Of a stretch of 31,491 nt of DNA, positions 1 to 9,341 are shown in pieces (within the stretch, counting starts at the first letter, position 1; each line of letters starts with the position of its first letter). The stretch is from positions 1 to 31,491 of the forward strand of contig BBXU01002241.1 of the NCBI GenBank assembly GCA_001598975.1, in the 5' to 3' direction. The DNA comes from Parachlorella kessleri (taxonomy: Eukaryota; Chlorophyta; Trebouxiophyceae; Chlorellales; Chlorellaceae). A program made the translations under genes and the position numbers. A model generated the notes under the pieces. It had not been told where the DNA came from. It made no database searches and saw only the letters and a program-made list of their open reading frames with translations.

Positions 1-354
1 TAGGGGGGGAGGAAAGGCACTTTTGTACCATATGGCATCGCCTCTGTGACATTACGTAGGTTGCAAATCATCCTGGGTGATGTGGATTATAGGGAGGCAT
101 ACACCAGATGGTATGAAATATGCGGTATGTTGGCGATCCTGCCCAGCGGGCAGCTTCAAGTCATGTTGGCTGTCCCAGTAGCTGCACAGGCATGATGACA
201 TCTGGAAAGGTGGTTTAAACATCAGCTCGGTTCAGGAGCTGGCCGTTCCGCCAACATTGGAGCATGGTCTACAAGAAGCTTCACTGCTACAACAATCCAA
301 AAGCGATACGCAAAGCTGGAAACAACAACATATACTCAGCCCAGTGGGAGCAAG
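1..354. other. Left flank, no gene seen
   Basis: I see no convincing exon on either strand. The short open frames have no family resemblance and no usable splice context. The part nearest position 354 lies just beyond the predicted polyadenylation signal of the minus-strand gene to the right, so transcription of that gene probably ends here. Confidence 0.4.
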
Positions 355-359
355 TTACA
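355..359 (-). terminator. TGTAA polyadenylation signal
   Basis: The minus strand reads TGTAA here, about 200 nt past the stop codon of the mitochondrial-type gene (556-1690). TGTAA is the usual poly(A) signal of chlorophyte nuclear genes. The assignment rests on the motif and its distance only. Confidence 0.55.
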
Positions 360-555
360 AGAGAAGCGCAATAGCTGCGGCGCATTCAACATTCAAAGCT
401 GCTCTGCAGCTGTCAGACGAGTTGTTGGGTCACCAATGACACCCAGCAGCAGGAGTAAGCCGTCACTATGATCCCTGACTACAGCATAATTTCTGGGAAG
501 CAAAGTCCCTGCATGGCATGACGTTCTCCCCCGGCCCTTGCACCTTCAATGCCGG

Positions 556-1690
556 TTACTTCTTGCGTATGATGGGAGTAGGGTCCCGATAGTAGACCTG
601 CCGTATAAGCAAAAGTCAGCAACGGCTCAGCGTCCTCGTTTGCAGCAGACGGGACACGACCACCTCCTCGACAGGTGCGTGCTCCTGGCAGCTTGTAACG
701 TCCCCCACGCCCTCATGAAAATGGCCTTGCATCACTGCCACCGCCTCGATAAATACAGGGCTTGCCGGTCAACCATATGGCCACAGTCAAATACACTCAC
801 CCTGCCGCCCACAGGGTCGCTCATGCTGTTGTAGCCAGGCCTGCAGGACGGCAACCGCACAAGGGTCAGCTGCCTACAAACGAAACCGGTTAACAAACAC
901 CTCTTCACAGCTGAATGATGAACGCCAGCCAGCCAGCTGGCCTAAACCCAAAAGACAAGCAGTCACACTGCTGGCTACCCCAACAACTGGTTGCACTTTG
1001 AGGTTCGTCTTGTATCAGAAACCCAACCGTAGGCCAGGTGGCACGTGCCTGCCATGCACCACATATCTCTGTTTAGCAACCCCTCCCTCGCCCACCCCCT
1101 CCCTGGCCAACTCCGAGCACTCACTCGCGCATGCTGCTGCCCGGTGGGAGGTACACATACGGCTCATCCTCCTCGGGCTTGGCATCCTTCTTGTCCTTAA
1201 GCTTCTGCTGGGCGTCCGCTAGGCTGGTGGGGGCCTGTGGGGCGCCCTTGCGAGCGCCCTTGCTGCCGCCGGCCCGGTTGGCGGTTGTATTGTCATAGAA
1301 GTAGACTGTCTGGTTGCCCTCGCTGCAGGGTTTGCGGACACCCTGGCTTGGGTTCAGGGTGGGGAGCAAGCTGATGAGGTTGGAATATACAGCAACCCAA
1401 AAAGAACAACTCAAACAACTTGGTGGTGCTGTTCTGCCGCGCCCCATGCCCCTCTGCAATGCCGCCCTCAGGCTGCCCTTGACCCACCTGACCCCATAGG
1501 CAGGGTCGATCATGGAGCAACCAGGAGGCAAGAGCTCGAACCCTTCCTCGCTTTCCTTCTTATCCTTCTTCTCGTCCTTGTTGTCTGCAGGTGCAGGTCC
1601 TCCTTGGAGGAGCGCGGGCGTGCTGCTCAACTCCCGCAGACAACCTCCCTGCCTGGCAAGTGCGGGTGCTAGCCGTCGCAGCTGCAGCAT
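556..1690 (-). CDS. Putative mitochondrial small protein, family unknown
   Basis: Four exons on the minus strand fit together: 1488-1690, 1125-1322, 801-840 and 556-597, joined in phases 2, 2 and 0, for 160 aa. The start is the ATG at 1688-1690. Residues 1-25 are rich in Arg, Leu, Ala and Ser and almost free of acidic residues (MLQLRRLAPALARQ...), as in mitochondrial transit peptides. A highly charged Asp/Glu/Lys stretch follows (about 36-49). The motif LPPGxSM occurs twice, at about residues 54-60 and 126-132, with a basic Ala/Gln/Lys linker between. The C-terminus reads VYYRDPTPIIRKK. No membrane segment is visible. I do not recognise the family; a peripheral subunit of a respiratory complex is one possibility, but that is a guess. 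The first intron is the least certain: donor CAG|GTGGGT and acceptor CTGCAG fit best, though other in-frame choices exist. The gene is divergent from the FHA-RING gene. Confidence 0.65.
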
Positions 1691-3390
1691 GGTGCCTCCC
1701 TTGCCCTAGCCCTGGGGTGCGCAATCAGGCAGCAGTGACAACCCTGAGGGTGAGCCAAGGGGTTGGGTAACACGCTGGGCTGAAGGTTTGATGTAGGGTG
1801 CGCCCGGAGCGTTTAGTGGGGGGAGAGGACGGTCCAGGTGACGCCTAAGTATTAGTAATTGGGCAGGACGGGAAGCACTACACCAGCAATGCTCCCCCCA
1901 TGCGCTTGACGGACGTGTACTTAAACAACTCTCTTGGAGGAATTGATTGTCTTGTTTGGGCTGGGTAATGGCCGGCACCCCTGCACCTAGACGTTCCCTG
2001 TGTCCTCAGTGAAGCCCAACATTGCGTTTTTTAATATCGGGGTTGTTACAATTCGTGCATGGAAGGCCGTTCCTCTTAAAACCTTAAATTGCCCAGCTGG
2101 AAGGAAGCCGTAGCTGTCAGTGTGGGGGTGTACACTGATTTAGGGACAAGGGTGGAAAACCTTTTGGACTGAAGCTACAGTCCAGGACGGTTGTGTTAGG
2201 GGGCCAAAGGGCTGGTACTGCTTGACAGAGCAAGTTGAGGCACCAGCCCGGAAAGAGGTGTGGCTGCCAGGAAAGCAGAGCAGCTGGACTTATCCGCAGT
2301 GTGCGACCGGTCCTGATAAACCTTGCAGGTAGGTCCACAGGAGGCGGGCTAGCATGGTTTCACCCACCGCCCACCCTTCTTGGCTTGGATTACCACTGGT
2401 AACACTGCTGACCGATGAACCGCTGAATGCTTTGGGGTTCCGAAGCTGGTGGAGGGCTGGAAACACAGCTTCTGCAGTGGTAGGCAGGGAGCAGCTTCAG
2501 CTCGTACAAACCCCACTATACAGCAGGATGGCGGCACTGCAGGTTCCGCTACCCTAATATTATACTGCGGCTCATGTGTACACCATTTTGGGGACGACCT
2601 ACTGGATCAGGCCTCAGGCAAGGCCCAGAGCACGACTGCATCTGGCCCTATCAATACAATATACCCGTACCTCCACTCTGCTCGCATTGCCTGCCACCCT
2701 ATAATTACTGTCCACCCCTACCTCTCAGTTCTCCGTGCCTGCCACCGCTCACTAGTAAACAAATAGGAGACCTTCTAACAACATGCAGGGCAAAATGTGG
2801 TGCGCGTTGTGAACGTCCCAGGTTGTTGGACAAACAATACAAAGGATCTGTTTAAGCACCCTTGCCCTCAGATGGCATCCCAGCTAAGTCTCAGTGGCAA
2901 GCCAGGGGATAAGCAGGAGGAGTGCACGGTGCTGTCTGGGTCCGCAGTGTGGGCTTACACCTTACTGGCGCAGGCGTGGGTGCGACTTCCAACTGACTCA
3001 GCTGGATGTGTACAAGTGTTTTATAGCTCGGGCATAGCCATGGATGCGTTGCTTGGTAGGCCTTGGCAACTTGGACATCTTGGCACCGTGCATCAAGTGA
3101 CCCGACAGACTTGCCATCATTTGAACGCCTCGTGGCCCAGCACGCTACAACGCATAACCGTGTTTCACGGAATTGATCGCTTTTGCTAGCGTACCACCCA
3201 AGGCTGTAGCGTAAAGGTTGGACTATAGCTCCTGGCCATGGCTCAGTTCCCTTGTTGGCCCTCCCAAGCTGGCTTGTTTGGGCTCTTGCAGTGGTGAGAA
3301 GGGGTTGTTAGAAGCCCTGCAACCCAAATCGTCACGCCCCAGTAGTTCCAAGTCCAAGGCCGACGGCTCAACTCTTGCCTCTCAAACCAC
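1691..3390. other. Divergent intergenic/promoter region
   Basis: This 1.7 kb lies between the starts of two divergent genes and should hold both promoters and 5' UTRs. I see no coding exon that I trust. The longest open frame (2797-3189, plus) lacks an ATG at its start and resembles nothing known. Two CCTGCCACC elements at about 2692 and 2731 resemble, in inverse orientation, the tandem repeat at 7616-7960. Confidence 0.45.
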
Positions 3391-6300
3391 ATGGCGCTCG
3401 CCTCGCTGGAATGCAGCACGGCATATAGTTTGAGGGAGCTGTTCTATTTAGCCCATGAGAAGGCAGAAGGCCAAGTGACCATAGGTGAGTGGGTCGTGGG
3501 CAGCGACAGAGTGCTGGTGGCGCTTGGTCAAGGCGCCTGAGTTGAACATGCTCTTCAGGCGGAGTTCTTCACCTTGCAGGTAGGAGCCCAGAATGTGTCC
3601 TCACGTTGTCGGGCGGCAGCGGCAACGCACAGCTTATGCTGTCAAGGAGTCACGCCAAACTAGCAGTGCTCGAGGGACAGCTGCAGGTTCAGGACTGCGG
3701 GTCTGTAAACGGCACCTGGGTGAACACGCAGCAGCTGCAGAAGCAGACTTGGAAAGTGCTTCAAGACGGCGACGTGATTATCTTAGGTCAGCATGTCAGC
3801 TGCGGCTGGCTGGCTACTCCCTGCTGCTGTGTCCATGCGGTGGTTGATGTTATTCAGGAAATGGTGGTCTGCCATTGTTTTCTGGTGTGTTAGCCAGGTT
3901 TCACTTTCACCTATTGAAAGGGTGCTGAGGGCTGTTTGTGGCTGTGCAGGTGGCCCGCCTGAAATCAAAGACCACGGGCAGCTGATGCCCAATCCCTGGC
4001 GCTATAAAGTCAAGCACCTGGCCCAGTTCCTGGCCAGCTATACTCCATCGCAGCGCCCAGCAGCGCAGCAGCGGCCTGGTGCCGGTCAGTCAGGCCCTGC
4101 GCAACATGAGGTGTTCCGTTTCAGCAACGCACTGCCAGTAGCCCAGGATCCACAGGCACCTGAACTCAGCAGGGGAGCAGAGCAGCAACAATCAGCAGTA
4201 AACGCACCTATAGTACTGCAGGACCCAACCCAGGAAGTTTTCCGTTTTGGCAGCAGTCCAGCAGCAGGAGCAGTCGCGGAGGGCAGTGAGAGGCACGCAG
4301 GTGCAGCAGCACTGCCGGACCATGAGGAGCCCCCCTCGCCTGCTGACAGCCCTACACAGCAGCACCAGCCGCTGGGGCTGCCAGCCGTAGCTGAAGTGGC
4401 AGCGATGCAGGCACCAGCACAGGCGGCTCAACCAAGTGATGTTATAGACTTGACTATGGTGCGTGCACAAGATTGGCCGAGTAGTTGCCCAGCCAGCTGC
4501 AGGTGCTGTCTTGGTGGGGAAAGATGTAGAACGCACAATTGGCCTTGGCTCTTTTGTTCTGCCACTGTTCACTAGATGATGTCCGCCCACTGACATACTT
4601 TGACAGCCACCTTTCCTTTGTGACGGGCCTGGATGAAGTCTGCTACTTCTCCTGGGTTTTTGGACTTATCAGCGCCTTCCTGCTGCCTTAGCGCAGGATG
4701 AGGATTCCCCACCCCTGCGGCTCCGCCTGCTGCAAATGCCCCGCCAAGGGCACGAGCGGGTGCACCCTGCCCACGAACCCAACCCAGTCATGATTGACTC
4801 GCAGGAAGCCATTGTTGTAAGCGAAACCTCGCCACCCAAGCGCAGAGAGCAAAGTTTAGCACAGGTGACCCTTCTCGTGAGTTGCAAGGTCTTCAGTGAT
4901 ACGGGTCAAGACAGCCTGAGCACGGCTGCTCATCTGGCATTGATACGGACATGTGTGTCATGCCATCCTGGCACATTGTATGGGAGTGTTGCTGAGGCTG
5001 GTGTCTTTGTAGGAAACAGTCAGGTGAGGTTGAGCCAGCCACAACACCCAACTGTCTGGCCACAGGAGGTGGAGGCGGTGCAACATAAGCGACCCAGACA
5101 GGCCCAGGATATGGCAGGCAGCCTCCAGCCAGCCTACCTCAAAATCGAGGATGGGGAGGGGGCTGGGCCCTCCCGCAACCATGCAGCTGCAGCTGTAGGG
5201 GCTGACAGTGTGCAAGAAGGGCAGCCGCTGCCTGTAGCCCAGCAGCAGCAGCAGAATTACTCGGCACCAAGTCACCTCGCTGCCATCCAGAGCCAGTTTG
5301 GCTGTGCCATCTGCCAGGTGCTCATGCTGTAGCAAGGAACCACACTCTTTGCCCGGTTTACTTGAACAACTTGCAGTTACCTTGCATGCAGCGCTGCGAC
5401 AGAACTCCGCTTTCTGACTCTTCGTTCCATTGCCGCTGTGCCTTTACCTACCTTAGTATGGTTGGTATGATGAGCAGGCCTAGCACATGCGTGGCTTGCA
5501 GGAGCTCGTCGTGCACTGTGTTTCAACAGTCCCATGTGGACACAATTTTTGTGGCGAGTGCTTGGCAGGCTGGCTTGTGAACAAGGAGGACTGCCCAACC
5601 TGCAGGTCTGTTGGAGCAGCAGTGCTGTGAAGTTCAGGCCCGCTGCATGCAACTGCGCTCAGTGCTTTGCACCCTAGACAGAGTGGTCCTACGACCAAGC
5701 ATTGGAGAGCACAGTGATGTATGTGTGCTGTGCTTCTTGGCATGGCTGTTTTTTGGGATGTATGAAGCACTGTGAACGGCAACGGACTAGGTTGTGTCAC
5801 TCAAAGACCGACTGTGGCCTGCAGGACCAAGAGCACTGCAGCGCCTGTGTGGAATGCTGCCATTGACAGTATCTGCAATGATGTGCTTGAAAAGCAGGTG
5901 TGCCTCAACCCATGTCTGGCATCCAGGCAGTTGCGACTGCAGGGACACAGCTGGTTGGCGCTGGTGAATCCGTGGACATATATATGTGCCTCAGTGAATG
6001 CCTTGCGTGCGGTGTAGTACTTACACTCTTAGTAAGAGACCAGCAGGTGGATGGGGACCTTTCCTGGTGCCGGTCCAGCTGCATAGCAGTAGCAGCGGCC
6101 GCATCCTGCTTAGGTAGCCTTCCTATGACTTGTTCAGATGATCGATGATGATTTAGTGGAGCGCCAGCGTAGGAAGCAAGCCTGGGAACAGAACAAGCAG
6201 CAGCTGGAAGCCGCACTTAAAGCACCCTGGGAGCCACGGGGCAGTGGGAGGGGCAGGGTCCTTGCCGGTGGCAGGGCTGCCCAGCTTGAGGCCAGCAGAG

Positions 6301-7429
6301 GAGGTATGTGCAATGTCGGTGGCCACCCTACTCTGGCATGTGTGCAGCACTGAGAGGACTGCACAGGAGGTTTGCCACCAGGCAGCGTTTTGCCATATCT
6401 CACAGATTCACTGAGTTTCAGTCAAGGAGTGGCTAACCTGGCCATTTTGCGGCCGCTTCATGCTGCAGGGGGTGCATCTGTAGAACTGGCAGCAGTTCTA
6501 CAGATGCTGGCCGAGGGGGGCCCTATCGTGCCTCCGGGCGTGCTGCTCGGGGATGCCTTTGGGCTTGGTGCACCCCTCATGCACCCCAGGAGTGGTCACA
6601 ACAGCGCCCGAGTCCAGGGAATGGAGCTGCGGGGTAGGCATCGTCAGCAGCAGCAGCCACAACGATATGCAGCTGTACCGCCGCCGCCGCTGCCGCCAGC
6701 AGCGCGTCCTCCCGCACCGCAGCCACACTTGCTGCAACAGTTTAGGTGGGATCACCTGCCGCCTGCTTGCCAATGTTATGTCGAGTTTGATGCAGGCCAA
6801 CATGAACCCCTGCATGCGTGTGGTCTGTGTCGCCTAGTGAGTTTGGGCAACAGTTTTGATTTGCAGCATATGCCCGGCTCCCTGCAGGGTAGATTACTCT
6901 GCTGGCAGGCGGGCTGGTTCCTGCAATGGCTGTCGCCAGCCTTTTGAGCCCAACATCCTTCGCATCTCTGCCGCGCCTCCTCCCGTGAGCCGCAGAGAGG
7001 CACAGAATCCCCACTTCACCGAGTATTACCATGTTGAATGGTAAGGCAGACGGCTTTGGGAGGCGCTGCCGGCTAGGGTGCAGCTTCCTATGTGTAGGGC
7101 TGCACCCCATGGTTATTTCCAAGGTTTGGTGATAAGTTGGGGTGTGCAAAACATAGGGAACCTAGAAAGCCTCGATACCAAGAGATGTGCTAGCAGCTGC
7201 CCTGTCGCCTGGATTAACTTCTCAGAGAAACCTTGCTTGGTGGGGATAGCCTGGGTGGAAGCCCCTCTCGTATCTGCGGTTGATAAGCAGTGCCACCCCC
7301 TGTTTGCACCCCTGCAGCGTGCCACAGCAGTACTGGCGCCAGTCTCTGGCAAGCGGCATTCTAAACATGCGCGGGGTGAGCCCTGCGGATCAGTCACGAG
7401 TTAGGCAGATGCAGAGGCAGGGCAGATGA
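3391..7429 (+). CDS. FHA-RING-PARP-finger E3 ubiquitin ligase (CHFR-like)
   Basis: Eleven exons (3391-3484, 3580-3786, 3950-4458, 4697-4864, 5066-5317, 5502-5605, 5825-5897, 6138-6303, 6406-6745, 6888-7040, 7318-7429) close in phase to 725 aa. Residues ~10-105 form an FHA domain, a phosphothreonine reader, with VTIGRS, SRSHAKL and GSVNGTWVN. A Pro/Gln/Ala linker holds EVFRF twice. Residues ~265-274 read VIDLTMDEDS, a SUMO-interaction-like motif. The C3HC4 RING uses C406, C409, C422, H424, C427, C430, C441 and C444. A basic Gln-rich helix (~470-500) and a Pro-rich linker follow. Residues ~638-690 match the PARP-type zinc finger (C650-x2-C653...H686-x2-C689), the DNA-break-sensing fold of PARP1. 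By family it should transfer ubiquitin in the nucleus. Animal CHFR has FHA-RING-PBZ, so the C-terminal module differs. Introns interrupt both zinc fingers, and the last Cys is completed across an exon junction. The first ATG before the FHA domain was chosen as the start. No TGTAA follows within 800 nt. Confidence 0.88.
6474..6507. repeat. Perfect 15-bp inverted repeat in coding exon
   Basis: Arms 6474-6488 and 6493-6507 are exact reverse complements (GCATCTGTAGAACTG and its complement) around a 4-nt GCAG spacer. The repeat lies in exon 9 of the FHA-RING gene and encodes part of a Leu/Ala-rich segment. A stable RNA stem-loop or DNA cruciform is possible. No function can be read from the sequence. 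Confidence 0.9.
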
Positions 7430-8289
7430 GAGCATTGCATGCAAGCACGCTTTCTGTGTTGTGTATACTAGCTGGCGCAGTTGGCCCCTTGCCATGCGGC
7501 TGTCTAGCCGCTGGTATAGAGTGCTCCCTTTCATGCTCTTGGCACGAGCCTGCAGGGTGGGCTGCAGCCTGCCCGGCCTTTCGTTGAGGCTCCAAAATAT
7601 CTTGTTAATAGCATGGGTGGCAGGTTGTGCGAACAGGGAGTGAGAGTTGAGCTGGACTGACAGAGTGGGATGCAGAATGTGCCTTGTTAATGGTGGCAGG
7701 CAGTGGGAACTGAGATGAAGCGGGGGGGGAAATGTACTGACAAGGCTGTATGCAGTTATTGGGAAGGGTGGCAGGTAGTGCAGTGTGATAGGGCGGACTG
7801 TACTGGCAGGGCTGGATGCAGGGAGCGCCTGAGTCTTGCCTACGAGTTCTGCTCTGGCGCTTGCCTGAGGTTAATCTGCACTCACAGGGCTGAGTGAACT
7901 CAGAAGATAGTAAGGGTGGCAGGTAGTGCGAAGAGAGTGGAGATAGGGTATAGCTGTACAAAGGCTGGACTGGATGCCAATATGCTCCTGCGCCTTGCCT
8001 GACTTAAACACACTCCGGCTTTCCCCAGGTCCTTCGGTATGCTTTTAGTAACCCCGCTCTGACTGTGCAGTCGATGCGACTGCAATTGCATAAAGAAGCT
8101 TACATGAATAAGTAGCTCAGCTCTTGGGCTGAAACCGCGCCTGTTGCACAGGAGGCCACATAATACCACACATCTTGGAACCCTAGGCCAACAAGTCGGC
8201 CAAGCTAAGCTTCAAAAAAGTTCCACAGGAAGAAATCTACTCCAACCCGTCGCGCATCCTAAGCCAAGATTTCAAAGCTCACCCTCAAC
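7430..8289. other. Convergent 3' region of FHA-RING and PP2C genes
   Basis: This region should hold the 3' UTR of the plus-strand FHA-RING gene and the end of the minus-strand PP2C transcript. No TGTAA is present on the plus strand between 7430 and 8290, so the cleavage site of the FHA-RING transcript cannot be placed. Much of 7616-7960 is the degenerate tandem repeat listed separately. I see no coding sequence. Confidence 0.45.
7616..7961. repeat. Degenerate tandem repeat, about 75-bp period
   Basis: The unit begins with GGTGGCAGG(T/C)(A/T)GTG at 7616, 7693, 7767 and 7915. The spacings are 77, 74 and 148 bp, the last being two periods with one badly eroded copy. Units share further pieces such as GGCTGGATGCAG and CTGGACTG. 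Related inverse-oriented pieces (CCTGCCACC...) occur at about 2692-2745 and 15133. It reads as an old minisatellite or dispersed repeat rather than a gene. Confidence 0.6.
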
Positions 8290-8294
8290 TTACA
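8290..8294 (-). terminator. TGTAA polyadenylation signal of PP2C gene
   Basis: TGTAA on the minus strand lies about 1.05 kb past the PP2C stop. It is the first such motif after the stop; another lies at 8100-8104. A 3' UTR of this length is common in chlorophytes. The open frame at 8259-8609 on the same strand falls inside this putative UTR and is probably noncoding. Confidence 0.45.
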
Positions 8295-9341
8295 AGACAA
8301 CCAAATGACAACCAAAGTTTGTACGAGCAGATGCACAACGAAATCCTCGAACAGCACATCTGCGGCAAAGTGTCTCCACGAAAAAAATGCAGTGCACTCG
8401 CAAGGAGTCTTCTCGCAGAAAGCTTCATGCCCTTGTCCATGGAAAGCCATTAGTTGAAACCCCCGTAACCAACCGCTCCCTGAGGAGCGACGGAGCACGG
8501 GGGCTTGGGTTGCCTCAAACAGTGGCATACTAATCCTCGGGTACGAACGCAAACAGCCATCGGCAGTTGCCTGTGGACAGTTGCCACAACAGCAAAACAA
8601 AGAGGTCAAAGTGACCGTGTGAGGACCGTGGGATGCTAGAAATACAGGTATCGTAATATACAGAGCTCATGGAAGCAACCACCACCGAAGACAACCAAGC
8701 CATCACACACCATGGTGGGCAATCTAGGCAAGCACAGACAAGAGATACACATTCCAGGGCTGCTCTGATGCAGCCTTGATGGAAGCTTGCAGCACACTGA
8801 CACAGAACACTAGCAAGTGACAGCTGCAGACACAGGCTGCAAAGATCTCAACCGGGGCAAGGTAGCAGTGACTCTCAAAACTATGATGCGTCAAAACTGT
8901 TGCCCAAAGTGGGCACTCAAAACTGCGTCGCAGAAGCGGCAACTACGGAAAGCGGTGCTGGCAGCGCAAGCGCTTGCCATCTATTTCAGGCAAGCCCTTG
9001 CCCTCGGTGGGTGGGCCAGCGACCAAGCACGGATTCATGGCACACACTGAGGCCCAGGCGTGGCAGACGGGCAGAAGACTTGCGTGTTTGCTCACAGCCC
9101 CTCCACGCCTGGGCCCGGCTTCCAAGGAAACTTGGGAGGAACTCAAAGTACCTAAAACAGCCCTGCAGCGCTGCGCTCCTGCCGCCTCAGTGGCAACCAC
9201 AGACCGTGCAGGACATTTGCAATACACCAACACAGGCTCACTGGGGCAGGGCAGCCCCCTGCTGCCCCGCCAGGACGCTGGCTGGCTCTGTAAGCCAGCC
9301 GCCATCAAGACCAAGCTCCCCAGCAGCCGCCCGGCGACGGC

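Noticed and set aside
2797..3189. 130-codon open frame upstream of the FHA-RING gene
   Set aside because: It has no ATG at its start, no family resemblance and no fitting splice sites, and it lies in the divergent promoter region.
8259..8609. 116-codon minus-strand open frame
   Set aside because: It lies within the likely 3' UTR of the PP2C gene, overlaps its TGTAA signal and resembles no protein.
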